Assembly (NCBI RefSeq): GCF_014191305.1
Contig: NZ_JACHWJ010000001.1
Span: 124,001 to 188,000 of the forward strand
Source: Pseudoclavibacter helvolus
GTDB taxonomy: Bacteria > Actinomycetota > Actinomycetes > Actinomycetales > Microbacteriaceae
Length of the DNA: 64,000 bases
Reading direction: 5' to 3'
The notes under the pieces are model-generated. The model was not told the DNA's origin and searched no databases. It saw only the letters and a list, made by a program, of their open reading frames with translations. Of this stretch, positions 55,884 to 64,000 are shown piece after piece. A program made the position numbers and the translations under genes. Within the stretch, counting starts at the first letter, position 1. Each line of letters begins with the position of its first letter.

Positions 55884-56627
55884 GTGAGCGAATTCAACAC
55901 GTCACCGGAGCTCGTGCTCTTCCCCGCAATCGACCTCGCCGGAGGCAAGGCGGTTCGCCTCGTCCAGGGTGAGGCTGACTCCGCAACGAACTACGGCGAC
56001 CCCGTGGATGCGGCAGAGGACTGGATCGAACAGGGCGCGGAGTGGATCCACCTGGTCGACCTCGACGCCGCCTTCGGGCGCGGCGAGAACCGCAGTGTCA
56101 TCAAGCGCGTCATCCGGGCGGCCAAGCACGTCAACGTGGAACTGTCCGGCGGCATCCGCGACGACGAGTCCCTTGAGCGCGCGGTCGAGGCCGGCGCGAG
56201 CCGCATCAACCTCGGCACGGCGGCGCTCGAGAACCCCGAGTGGGCGGCCAATGTCATCGCCCGCTACGGCGAGCTGATTGCGGTGGGCCTCGACGTGCGC
56301 GGCACGACGCTGGCCGCCCGCGGCTGGACCCGTGACGCTGGCGACCTCTGGACGGTCCTCGAGCGCCTCGAAGAAGCTGGCTGCGCGCGCTACGTCGTGA
56401 CGGACGTGACGAAGGACGGCACCCTCCAGGGCCCGAACCTGCAGCTCCTGAGCGACATCCTCGACCGAACCGATCGCCCCGTCGTCGCCTCCGGTGGCAT
56501 CTCGAGCCTCGACGACCTCGTCGCGCTCCGTGGCCTTGTCCCGCAGGGGCTCGAGGGCGCGATTATCGGCAAGGCACTCTATTCGGGGGCGTTCACCCTC
56601 GTCGAAGCGCTCGACGTCTCATCCTGA
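55884..56627 (+). CDS. hisA: Phosphoribosyl isomerase (HisA or bifunctional PriA)
   Basis: This 247-residue TIM barrel has [40 protein letters not shown] and [19 protein letters not shown]. In many actinobacteria this gene is priA, serving both histidine (HisA) and tryptophan (TrpF) synthesis; whether TrpF is missing elsewhere cannot be seen. The start is GTG 55884 with AAGGAA about 9 bases upstream. A 121-bp gap separates it from hisH. Confidence 0.92.
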   Translation: MSEFNTSPELVLFPAIDLAGGKAVRLVQGEADSATNYGDPVDAAEDWIEQGAEWIHLVDLDAAFGRGENRSVIKRVIRAAKHVNVELSGGIRDDESLERAVEAGASRINLGTAALENPEWAANVIARYGELIAVGLDVRGTTLAARGWTRDAGDLWTVLERLEEAGCARYVVTDVTKDGTLQGPNLQLLSDILDRTDRPVVASGGISSLDDLVALRGLVPQGLEGAIIGKALYSGAFTLVEALDVSS

Positions 56628-56645
56628 ACCGGGAAGCGTTGTCCC

Positions 56646-57503
56646 ATGCCGTCACTGCCTGAGCACTTCCACCCGAGCGAGTCCGACTCCGCCGGTCAGA
56701 GCTGGTCGGGAAGAACGTTCAGCGATAACCCGTTCCGAGACGATGACGGCACGGCGCCCGCCGAGTTCATCGAGGCCTTGCGCCTCTTCCGTTCGCGTCA
56801 GGCGGGCCCGGAAGCGGTTGTCGACTCGTTGCGTGAAGCCAGAGTGCTCATCCCGCTCGTGGCGAAGCTCGGCGAGGCCGACGTCAACGCGCAGGGTGTG
56901 ACGGTTGACAAGAGTGCCGATCTCTCGATCGTCACCGTTGCTGGCCCGGATGGTCGGACGGTGCTCCCCGTGTTCACCTCGGCGGAGGCGATGAAGAGCT
57001 GGAACCCCGCGGCCCGCCCGGTCCCGGCGCTCATGCAGCGCGCGGCGATCTCGGCGGCGGCGGAGGGCAGCGACTTGATCGTCGTCGACGCGACAAGCGA
57101 GACGGAGTTCGTCGTCCGTCGGCCAGCGGTGTGGGCCATCGCCCAGGAGCAGGCGTGGTCTGCGCCTTGGACGAACTCCGTGGTCACGGCCGAGCTCTCG
57201 CGGGTCATGTCCGAGCTGACTCCTGTGCTCGGTGTCGACTTGGTGCCAGGCGATCCGGAAGCCCGGTTGACCGGACCGGAGCTGCGGGTAGTGCTGCACG
57301 TCGCAGCCGGTGTCGGCCGCGATGAACTCGCGGAGCTGTCTCGCCGGGCCAGTGTGCTGCTGCAGGGGAGCGAGGCGTTCCGCACCGAGGTCGACTCGCT
57401 CGGGATATCGTTCGCGCGTGCGAGCACAGCACGACCGGACGACGCTCCTGCGGAGAGGACGCGAGAGTCTAAGCGCTCCTGGAGGCGTCGCAGTGGGGAT
57501 TGA
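56646..57503 (+). CDS. SseB-family protein
   Basis: This 285-residue protein has an SseB domain in about 60-190 (SLREARVLIPLVAKLGEADV, VLPVFTSAEAMKSWNPAARP). A variable C-terminal half ends in a basic tail (ESKRSWRRRSGD). In actinobacteria an SseB-type gene usually follows hisA and precedes infC. Here the next gene is crtE instead. The function is unknown; in enterobacteria the SseB name refers to a serine-sensitivity enhancer, unrelated to the secretion protein. Confidence 0.82.
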   Translation: MPSLPEHFHPSESDSAGQSWSGRTFSDNPFRDDDGTAPAEFIEALRLFRSRQAGPEAVVDSLREARVLIPLVAKLGEADVNAQGVTVDKSADLSIVTVAGPDGRTVLPVFTSAEAMKSWNPAARPVPALMQRAAISAAAEGSDLIVVDATSETEFVVRRPAVWAIAQEQAWSAPWTNSVVTAELSRVMSELTPVLGVDLVPGDPEARLTGPELRVVLHVAAGVGRDELAELSRRASVLLQGSEAFRTEVDSLGISFARASTARPDDAPAERTRESKRSWRRRSGD

Positions 57504-57549
57504 CCCCGACCAGGGTCTCGAGGAAGGCATGCCTGTAAGCTCGCGCGAA

Positions 57550-57563
57550 AGTATTTAGATACT
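57550..57563. promoter_or_regulatory. Palindrome AGTAT-TTAG-ATACT before the carotenoid operon
   Basis: Perfect 5-bp arms lie in an AT-rich island (57548-57571), unlike the rest of the region, 40 bases before the crtE start. This suggests an operator in the operon promoter, for example for a MarR- or GntR-type regulator. The regulator gene is not in view. Confidence 0.5.
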
Positions 57564-57602
57564 CTTATTGCTAGTCGACCGAGCTAAAGGGAGTGGTGCC
57601 GA

Positions 57603-58724
57603 GTGATTCGTGAGCCTTTGGCGAGCCCCCGTGGCCAGGGTTCGGACTTCGACCTCGCAGCCGAGCAGCTGCTCGAGGTGAGAAGGCGAATCGAGCAGTT
57701 CCTTGACGGCCGGATCCAGGCGGCCAGCGCGATCGATGAGGGACTCGCGACACTCTGGCGCATCACGGCGCGCAGTACCGAGGGTGGCAAGCTCTTCAGG
57801 CCAGCGCTGGTGATCCAGAGTTACCTGTCCTACACGGGCGCCGACGAGGTGCCCGAGGCGGTTCTCGAGCTGGCTACGGCGACCGAGCTGCTGCATCTGG
57901 CGTTCTTGACGCACGACGACGTGATCGACAACGACACGATGCGCCGCGGCGTGCGGAACCTGCTCGGCAGCGTCGAGGAGATCGTCGGCGGCTCAGAGTT
58001 CGACGTCGAGCGAGGCAGCCGCCTCGGACAGGCCGCTGCGATTCTTGTTGGCGATCTACTGCTTTCGGAAGCGCACCTGAGGGTGGCCCGCATCGACCTC
58101 CCGCACGCCATCCGCCTGCGCGTGCTCGACGCTATCGAGCGTGCCCTCGCAGTCTCGGTCGCTGGCGAGTTCAGCGACGTGAGCCTCTCGCTTCGTTCCG
58201 ACCACCCGGCGTTGGCTGAGGTCCTGTCGATGAGTTCGAACAAGACCGCCGCCTACACCGTGCTGCTTCCGCTCCAGCTCGGCTTGATCGCGGCGGGTGG
58301 TGCAGGCCTCGTCGATGCGCGACTCATCGCGCAGTTCTCCGATGCGGCCGGGCTGGCTTTCCAGTTGCAGGATGATCTCTTCGGCGTGTTCGGTGACCAG
58401 CACAAGCTCGGGAAGGCGCCGTACTCGGATATCCGAGAGGGAAAGTTCACGGCGCTCGTCGCTCTTGCCTGCGGGACTCCCGTGTGGGGTGAGCTTCAGC
58501 TACTGCTCGGTGACCCGCTCCTCAGTGAGGTTGACGGTGCAAAGGCACGCGACCTCATCGACGCCTCCGGTTCGCGGGCGGCCGTCGAGCAGGAGCTCGA
58601 GGCCCAGTTCGCGAGGGCGAGGGCGGCGGCGAGCGCTGTTGGTGCCTCTGGCCGTGAGGGAGACAGGAGTCTCGCCGAGATGATGACGCGGCTGCTCATG
58701 CTCCTGGAGAGGCGAACCTCGTGA
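57603..58724 (+). CDS. crtE: Geranylgeranyl diphosphate synthase (polyprenyl synthetase)
   Basis: This 373-residue all-helical prenyltransferase joins IPP to allylic diphosphates. The first aspartate motif is THDDVIDNDTMRRG (about 101-114). The second region is QLQDDLFGVFGD (about 254-265), where the second DDxxD is reduced to DDLFG, as in other actinobacterial CrtE. GTG 57603 has AAGGGAG 9 bases upstream. Product chain length C20 is inferred from the operon (phytoene synthase next). It overlaps crtB by 4 bases. Confidence 0.92.
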   Translation: MIREPLASPRGQGSDFDLAAEQLLEVRRRIEQFLDGRIQAASAIDEGLATLWRITARSTEGGKLFRPALVIQSYLSYTGADEVPEAVLELATATELLHLAFLTHDDVIDNDTMRRGVRNLLGSVEEIVGGSEFDVERGSRLGQAAAILVGDLLLSEAHLRVARIDLPHAIRLRVLDAIERALAVSVAGEFSDVSLSLRSDHPALAEVLSMSSNKTAAYTVLLPLQLGLIAAGGAGLVDARLIAQFSDAAGLAFQLQDDLFGVFGDQHKLGKAPYSDIREGKFTALVALACGTPVWGELQLLLGDPLLSEVDGAKARDLIDASGSRAAVEQELEAQFARARAAASAVGASGREGDRSLAEMMTRLLMLLERRTS

Positions 58725-59590
58725 CCTCCGCGCTTGACCTGTACACCCGGACGGCAGAGAAGTCGGCCGCCGAGGTGATCTTCGCGTACTCGAGCTCGTT
58801 CGGCGCCGCGTCGAGACTGCTCGGGCGTCGCACGGTGAAGCCGGTGCGCAGCATCTATGCGCTTGTTCGGGTGGCCGACGAGATCGTAGACGGCGTTGCC
58901 GCAGTTGCCGGGCTCTCACTTGAGCAGCAGCACGCTGCCCTTGATGGGCTCGAAGCTCAGACGCTCGAAGCCATCGATGCGGGGTTCAGCACGAACCTGG
59001 TCGTGCATGCCTTCGCGGCGACTGCGCGCCGCTGTGGGTTCGGTGCCGAGCTGGTTGTGCCGTTCTTCGCCTCGATGCGCATGGACCTGGAGCCGCGCTC
59101 GCTTGATGTCGAGGAGCAGCGGCGCTACGTCTACGGGTCCGCTGAGGTTGTCGGCCTCATGTGCGTGCGTGTGTTCCTCACGGGTGTTTCACGCACCGCA
59201 GAAGAGCGGGAGCGCATCGACGCGGCAGCGTGCGCGCTTGGTGCAGCGTTCCAGAACGTCAACTTCCTCCGCGATGTGGGCGATGACGCGGACAGACTCG
59301 GCCGGGATTACCTGCCAGTCGAGGGGCTCGAGCCCGGGCCGCTCGACGAGCGCCGCAAGCGCATCTGGCTTGATCGCATCCGTGCAGATCTCGCGACCGC
59401 GGATGCGGGCATTCCGCTGCTTCCCCGCGACTGTCGGCGAGGCGTTGCGCTCGCGAGCGCCCTCTTCTCGGCGCTTGCCGATCGCATCGCGGCGACCCCC
59501 GCAGAGCAGCTGCGCTCGACGCGCGTGAGAGTTCCCAGCGCCGAGAAGGCGCGCATTGCAGCACGAGTCCTTCTGGAGAGACGATCATGA
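58721..59590 (+). CDS. crtB: Phytoene synthase
   Basis: This 289-residue squalene/phytoene synthase joins two GGPP head to head. Motifs are SIYALVRVADEIVDGV (first Asp motif), YVYGSAEVVGLMCVRVF, and AFQNVNFLRDVGDDADRLGR with the second DxxxD motif. GTG start overlaps the crtE stop, and its stop overlaps crtI (ATGA). Confidence 0.94.
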   Translation: MTSALDLYTRTAEKSAAEVIFAYSSSFGAASRLLGRRTVKPVRSIYALVRVADEIVDGVAAVAGLSLEQQHAALDGLEAQTLEAIDAGFSTNLVVHAFAATARRCGFGAELVVPFFASMRMDLEPRSLDVEEQRRYVYGSAEVVGLMCVRVFLTGVSRTAEERERIDAAACALGAAFQNVNFLRDVGDDADRLGRDYLPVEGLEPGPLDERRKRIWLDRIRADLATADAGIPLLPRDCRRGVALASALFSALADRIAATPAEQLRSTRVRVPSAEKARIAARVLLERRS

Positions 59591-61155
59591 GCACTCGCGC
59601 GGTAGTTGTCGGAGCCGGAATGGCGGGTCTCGCCACATCCATCCTCCTGGCTCGGGACGGCTTCGCCGTCACCGTGCTGGAGAAGAACAGCAGGGTCGGC
59701 GGCCGCGCCGGCCTGCTCGAGGTGGACGGGTTCCGCTTTGATACCGGCCCGAGCTGGTATCTCATGCCGAGCGTCTTCGACCACTTCTTCGAGCTCGCGG
59801 GCACCAGCACGGCCGAGCAGCTCGACCTTCGGATGCTTGACCCCGGCTACCGGGTCTTCCCTGAGCCGTCCGGTGCCGGGCCGGCGAGCGACCCGATCTC
59901 GATCCCGTACGGACAGGACGCCGTCCGCAGGCTGGTTGCCGATCTCGAACCCGACGCGCTTCCGGCGTTCGACAACTACCTCGAGACCGCGAGGCGCGCG
60001 ATGGACATGGCGGAAGACGCCTTCCTCTACAACACGTTCAGGAACCCCGTTTCGCTGGTCGGCGAGCGGGTGCGCCGTGAACTGCCCGACCTCCTCACCT
60101 GGCTCACGACCCCGCTCGAGAAGTTCGTCGAGGAGTCCTTTACGCATCCCCTGCTCCGGCAGATCCTCGCCTACCAGGCGGTCTTCCTCGGCACGGACCC
60201 TCGCCGCGCGCCGGCCATCTACCACCTCATGAGCCGCATGGACCTCGTCGAGGGGGTGCAGTACCCCATGGGCGGCTTCACCGCGGTGGTGGATGCCCTA
60301 CACGGCCTCGCGGTCGAGGCAGGGGTCGAGTTCGTGCTCGATGCCGAGGTGACCGGCATCGCCGTGTCGCACGGGTGGAGCAGGGGCGTGCACTGGCGGG
60401 ATGCCGCGGGCGAGCCGCACTTCGAAGACGTTGAGGTCGTCGTCTCGGCGGCCGACTTGCACCACACGGAGACGCAGTTGCTGCCGGCGCGCTACCGCAG
60501 CTATCCGGAGCGCGTGTGGAAGAAGACCGATTCCGGACCGGGTGCCGTGCTGGTCATGCTGGGGGTCACGGGGGAGCTGCCGGCTCTGCCGCACCATTCG
60601 CTGTTGCTCACGAAGGAGTGGGGCGAGAACTTCGACGCCATCTTCGGCGAGGGCGTGGCGCTGCCAGACCCGGTGTCCATCTATGTCTGCAAGCCCAGCG
60701 CAACCGATCCTGAGGTTGCGCCGGAGGGGCACGAGAACCTGTTCCTGCTCATCCCCGTGAAGGGCGACGCCAGCATCGGCGGGGGAGGCGCTGACGGCGC
60801 GGGGGATGCAGAGGTTGAGCGCATCGCCGACCTCGCGATCGCGCAGCTCGCCGAGTGGACGGTTGCTCCAGACCTCGCCGACCGGATCGTCGTGCGGAGC
60901 ACGCTCGGGCCCGCTGACTTCGTGCGCGACTACAACTCGTGGCGCGGCGGCATTCTCGGCCCGTCCCACGAGCTCGCGCAGTCCGCCATGCTCCGCGCTG
61001 GCAACGCCTCGCCGAAGGTGAAGGGGCTGTATTACGCTGGCGCCACCGTTAACCCAGGTGTCGGCGTGCCGATGTGTCTCATCAGCGCCGAGCTCGTGCT
61101 CAAGCACGTACGTGGCGATCGCAGCCCCGGTCCGCTTGGGGTCGAGCGACGGTGA
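59587..61155 (+). CDS. crtI: Phytoene desaturase
   Basis: This 522-residue FAD enzyme introduces double bonds into phytoene. The dinucleotide fold is VVGAGMAGLATSILLARDGF followed by VGGRAGLLEVDGFRFDTGPS and WYLMPSVFDHFFELAG, the actinobacterial CrtI pattern. The C-terminal FAD contact is LYYAGATVNPGVGVPMCLIS. The number of desaturation steps cannot be read from sequence; four steps would give lycopene. Confidence 0.94.
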   Translation: MSTRAVVVGAGMAGLATSILLARDGFAVTVLEKNSRVGGRAGLLEVDGFRFDTGPSWYLMPSVFDHFFELAGTSTAEQLDLRMLDPGYRVFPEPSGAGPASDPISIPYGQDAVRRLVADLEPDALPAFDNYLETARRAMDMAEDAFLYNTFRNPVSLVGERVRRELPDLLTWLTTPLEKFVEESFTHPLLRQILAYQAVFLGTDPRRAPAIYHLMSRMDLVEGVQYPMGGFTAVVDALHGLAVEAGVEFVLDAEVTGIAVSHGWSRGVHWRDAAGEPHFEDVEVVVSAADLHHTETQLLPARYRSYPERVWKKTDSGPGAVLVMLGVTGELPALPHHSLLLTKEWGENFDAIFGEGVALPDPVSIYVCKPSATDPEVAPEGHENLFLLIPVKGDASIGGGGADGAGDAEVERIADLAIAQLAEWTVAPDLADRIVVRSTLGPADFVRDYNSWRGGILGPSHELAQSAMLRAGNASPKVKGLYYAGATVNPGVGVPMCLISAELVLKHVRGDRSPGPLGVERR

Positions 61156-61844
61156 CCGTCGCGACCGTCCACCTCTGGGGCACCGGCAGTGCGAGCGCCG
61201 GCCTCGGGTTGACGGCGAAGACGACCGTGCAGCTCCTCGGGCGTCATCGTCCGGAGGGCCTTCGTTTCGCGCGGATCCTGGGCACCGCGAAATCGACGAG
61301 CTTCTCTTCCCGCGACGCCGACCTCGGCCACTGGGCGCTTGTCTCCTCCTGGGAGTCCCGCGGAGCGGCTGACGCGTTCGACCGCGGGCCGCTTGTGGCC
61401 GCGTGGGATGCTCACTCGCGCGAGCGTGTCAGGGTGCGGATGCGCCCTATCCGCTCCGTGGGGCTGTGGGGCGGACGTGACCCGTTCAGCCCGGCGGATG
61501 CCGAGGCCGTGGAGGGCCAGCGCATTGCCGTCATCACCCGAGCCCGCATCCGCCCGTCCGCACTGTGGCGATTCTCCGGGACGGTGCCGCCCATCGCCGC
61601 CGAGCTCATGACGGCGCGCTCACGCGGCCTCGGGCTGGCCTTCGGGATGGGTGAGCTTCCCGCGGGGCTGCTCGGGACCTTCAGCCTCTGGGAGTCGGCC
61701 CCCGCGCTCCGGGACTTCATGGGCGGTGCGCAGGCGCACAGGGCCGCGATGCGCGACAGCCGGGCGGGCGGCTGGTTCGCGGAGGAGCTCTTCGCCCGCT
61801 TCGCCGTGGACGCAGTCGAGGGCTGGACAGACGCTGCGGCGTGA
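61152..61844 (+). CDS. crtA: CrtA-like carotenoid monooxygenase (spheroidene monooxygenase family)
   Basis: This 230-residue protein resembles spheroidene monooxygenase, which adds a keto group at C-2 of acyclic carotenoids in purple bacteria. Matching blocks are RFARILGTAKSTSFSSRDAD, SWESRGAADAFDRGPLVAAW, IAVITRARIR, LGLAFGMGELPAGLLGTFSL and GGWFAEELFARF. The GTG start overlaps the crtI stop, so it is clearly part of the operon. CrtA in actinobacterial clusters is uncommon to my knowledge. A role in another oxidation of the same pigment is possible. Confidence 0.78.
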   Translation: MTVATVHLWGTGSASAGLGLTAKTTVQLLGRHRPEGLRFARILGTAKSTSFSSRDADLGHWALVSSWESRGAADAFDRGPLVAAWDAHSRERVRVRMRPIRSVGLWGGRDPFSPADAEAVEGQRIAVITRARIRPSALWRFSGTVPPIAAELMTARSRGLGLAFGMGELPAGLLGTFSLWESAPALRDFMGGAQAHRAAMRDSRAGGWFAEELFARFAVDAVEGWTDAAA

Positions 61845-61926
61845 GATCACCCGAGCCGACGCCGCGAAGAGCCAGCACGACCGAAGACGTAGATCCAGAG
61901 CCACGACCGAGAGGAACGGACTCAAG

Positions 61927-62766
61927 ATGACCGCCATCACACGACGACTCATGTGGGTGACCCTTGCCGCAGGCATGTTCGTGCAGAGCCTGTTCGCCTT
62001 CACGGGCGGGGGCACCGTCCCGCTGACGATCGCCAGTGTCGCGCTCCTCGCCGCGACCGGGGTGCTGCACGCGTGGGCGACGCGTGGCCCGAAGTTCGCG
62101 TCCGTGCTCCTCGCGGCGGCCGCCATTGGCTTCTTCGCCGAAGTTGTCGGCGTCGCGACCAGCTTCCCGTTCGGCCAGTACATCTACACGCCGTCGCTCG
62201 GTTTCTCCCTGTTCGAGGTGCCGCTCATCGTGCCCCTCGCCTGGGTCACGATCGCGTACCCGGCGGTCATCATCGCCAGGCGACTCGTCGGTACGACTCC
62301 GGGGATGCTCCGGCGCGTCGCACGTGTCGCCGTCGCGGCCTGGGCGCTCACCGCCTGGGATGTGTTCCTCGACCCGCAGATGGTCGACTCGGGGCACTGG
62401 GGTTGGAAGCACCCGGATCCGGGCATCCCAGGCGTCGACGGCATCCCGCTGACGAACTTCCTCGGCTGGTACCTCGTCTCGCTCATCATCTGCGGACTCA
62501 TCGACGCCGTGGCGGCGCGCTCGCGGGAGGTTGACGGCGCCCCTGGCGATGCCGTCCCCTTCACGGTCTACCTGTGGACCTACGCGACCTGCGTCGTCGG
62601 CAACCTGACCTTCTTCGAGCGGCCGAGCGTGGCCCTCGTCGGTGGCTTCATCATGGGGGCCGTCGCGGTTCCGCTTGTTGTGGTGTTGCTCCGCGACTGG
62701 CGGGCGCGCCGGGCGTCTGGTCCCCTCGTGGGGGCGGACGCGCGCAGCGAGGAATCTTCGCGATGA
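61927..62766 (+). CDS. cruF: Carotenoid biosynthesis membrane protein (DUF422, CruF-like hydratase)
   Basis: This 279-residue membrane protein has about seven helices. The DUF422 hallmark AWDVFLDPQMVDSGHWGWKH (about 142-161), then GIPLTNFLGWYLVS, is complete, as is FGQYIYTPSLGFSLFEVPLI upstream. CruF-type enzymes add water at C-1 of acyclic carotenoid ends, giving a tertiary alcohol, in bacterioruberin and deinoxanthin pathways. An 82-bp gap separates it from crtA, and its stop overlaps the next gene (ATGA). Confidence 0.8.
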   Translation: MTAITRRLMWVTLAAGMFVQSLFAFTGGGTVPLTIASVALLAATGVLHAWATRGPKFASVLLAAAAIGFFAEVVGVATSFPFGQYIYTPSLGFSLFEVPLIVPLAWVTIAYPAVIIARRLVGTTPGMLRRVARVAVAAWALTAWDVFLDPQMVDSGHWGWKHPDPGIPGVDGIPLTNFLGWYLVSLIICGLIDAVAARSREVDGAPGDAVPFTVYLWTYATCVVGNLTFFERPSVALVGGFIMGAVAVPLVVVLLRDWRARRASGPLVGADARSEESSR

Positions 62767-64000
62767 GCCGCGTTGTCGTGATCGGCGCGGGAGTCGGTGG
62801 GCTCGCCGCGGCGGCACGCCTCGCGTCCCTCGGGCACGACGTCACGGTGCTTGAGCAGGCCGACACGATTGGCGGCAAGCTCGCAACACTCGAGCACGAT
62901 GGCTTCCTCTTCGACACGGGGCCGTCACTCGTGACGATGCCGTACGTCTTCACTGAGCTCTTTGCCGAGACGGGGGCGCCGCTCGAGACCGTGCTAGAGC
63001 TCCGACGACTCGACGTCGCCTGCAGGTACCGCTTCGCCGACGGGACAGAGCTCGACATGCCGGGTCGAATCGAGGAGATCCCTGCTGCGTTGGATGCGGC
63101 GCTCGGTTCCGGCGCGGGCGCGCAGTGGTCGCGCTTCCTCGAACGCTCGGAGCGCGTGTGGGACATCGCCCGTGGTCCCTTCCTGGAGTCGCCCATCGAT
63201 GCAGCCGGCATCGCGACGCTCGCGGCGAACCCGCTCTCGCTTGCCCGGGTGGCCCCGTGGCTGAGCCTGCGCGGATTCGGTCGACAGGACCTCGCCGATG
63301 ACCGGCTGCGCGCCCTGCTCGACCGCTACGCCACCTACACCGGCTCTGATCCGAGGCGTGCCCCCTCAGCGCTCGCGACGGTGCCATACGCGGAGCAGGC
63401 CTACGGGTCCTGGTACGTGCAAGGTGGCCTGTGGCGTCTTGGTGCCGCTATCGCGGACCGTGCGACCGAACTCGGCGCGCGCATCCGCACCGGGGTGAGC
63501 GTGACGCGCATCCTGCAGGACGGAACCAGGGTCGCGGGTGTCGAGACGGCGGACGGCGAGCGCATCGCGGCGGACATCGTCGTCGCGAACGCGGACGCGC
63601 AGACCGTCTACGGGGAACTGCTGCGAAGCGAGGGCGCCAGGCGTGCGGCCAGGGATCACGCGAAGCTCGACCCGTCGCTCTCCGGCTTCGTCCTGCTGCT
63701 GGCGCTCGACGGCCTCGATGGGGCCACGGTCGACCACGGCGAGCAGGCCCACCACCGGGTGCTCTTCGCAGAGGACTACGACGCCGAGTTCGACGCGGTC
63801 TTCGGCGTCGGAACCCAGTCGGGGTCGGGGCCGAAGCCCGTCGAGCGGCCGACGATCTACATCTCAGCGCCGAATGACCCGGAGACGGTTCCGGGGCCGG
63901 GCAGCGCCGCGTGGTTCGTGCTTGTCAACGCGCCGCGTCACGATCCTGAGCACGGCGTCGACTGGGATGCACCAGGGCTTGCTGAGCGCTACGCGGCATC
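62763..64000 (+). CDS. crtD: Carotenoid desaturase of the CrtI/CrtD family, 3' end outside the window
   Basis: The frame from ATG 62763 stays open to the window edge (412 codons). The FAD fold is VVIGAGVGGLAAAARLASLG, with TIGGKLATLEHDGFLFDTGP and then SLVTMPYVFTELFAETGAPL. TGSDPRRAPSALATVPYAEQ is the family mid-motif. It is a second desaturase besides crtI, and the N-terminus fits CrtD-type (C-3,4 desaturation of 1-hydroxy carotenoids). The choice between CrtD and other CrtI relatives rests on operon context. The C-terminal FAD motif lies outside the window. Confidence 0.82.
   Translation, partial: MSRVVVIGAGVGGLAAAARLASLGHDVTVLEQADTIGGKLATLEHDGFLFDTGPSLVTMPYVFTELFAETGAPLETVLELRRLDVACRYRFADGTELDMPGRIEEIPAALDAALGSGAGAQWSRFLERSERVWDIARGPFLESPIDAAGIATLAANPLSLARVAPWLSLRGFGRQDLADDRLRALLDRYATYTGSDPRRAPSALATVPYAEQAYGSWYVQGGLWRLGAAIADRATELGARIRTGVSVTRILQDGTRVAGVETADGERIAADIVVANADAQTVYGELLRSEGARRAARDHAKLDPSLSGFVLLLALDGLDGATVDHGEQAHHRVLFAEDYDAEFDAVFGVGTQSGSGPKPVERPTIYISAPNDPETVPGPGSAAWFVLVNAPRHDPEHGVDWDAPGLAERYAA

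Overview
The window is GC-rich, has many GTG starts and tightly overlapped stop/start codons, and carries actinobacterial signature genes (lsr2, clgR, the DUF3046 gene next to recA, lexA divergent from a LysM gene, hisA followed by sseB). It reads as a chromosome segment of a high-GC actinobacterium. Microbacteriaceae is my best guess, from gene content and order only. I see no rRNA, tRNA or CRISPR array.

Layout. 1-1041: an IS5/IS427-like insertion sequence that has cut a gene for a secreted protein. 1161-6117: a DedA/MprF-like membrane fusion protein, an NAD(P)H oxidoreductase with a divergent TetR-type regulator, and two small orphan genes. 6202-12600: a complete mevalonate operon (mevalonate kinase, diphosphomevalonate decarboxylase, phosphomevalonate kinase, type 2 IPP isomerase, HMG-CoA reductase, HMG-CoA synthase). 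12632-17577: universal stress protein, Lsr2, AEC transporter, an HtaA-domain protein, App1-like phosphatase and DedA. 17827-23632: cytochrome bd oxidase operon cydABDC. 23780-30962: leuS, then comEA-comEC-holA. 31096-41335: DUF1697 gene, rpsT, an ABC-F ATPase, lepA, dapA, RNase J and FtsK. 41350-45553: pgsA, cinA-type gene, clgR, DUF3046 gene, recA, recX. 45515-52064: a hypothetical gene, miaB-miaA-dapF, a methyltransferase and hflX. 52162-57503: lexA/LysM divergent pair, hisC-hisB-hisH-hisA and sseB. 57603-64000: a carotenoid operon cut by the window edge (crtE, crtB, crtI, crtA-like, cruF-like, crtD-like).

The two isoprenoid loci fit together. The mevalonate operon turns acetoacetyl-CoA/acetyl-CoA into IPP and DMAPP, and the carotenoid operon turns these into GGPP, phytoene and a desaturated C40 backbone. 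The last three carotenoid genes look like C-2 oxygenation (CrtA-like), C-1 hydration (CruF-like) and C-3,4 desaturation (CrtD-like). This suggests an acyclic, hydroxylated and possibly ketolated end product rather than a cyclised one. No cyclase or C50 elongase is visible before the window ends.

The strongest non-genic signals are a 62-nt perfect palindrome downstream of leuS (26530-26591), a 17-nt inverted-repeat pair between convergent holA and the DUF1697 gene, an SOS-box-like site upstream of recA, a 16-bp perfect hairpin between clgR and the DUF3046 gene, palindromes upstream of cydA and crtE, and clear hairpin terminators after the universal stress gene, leuS and hflX.
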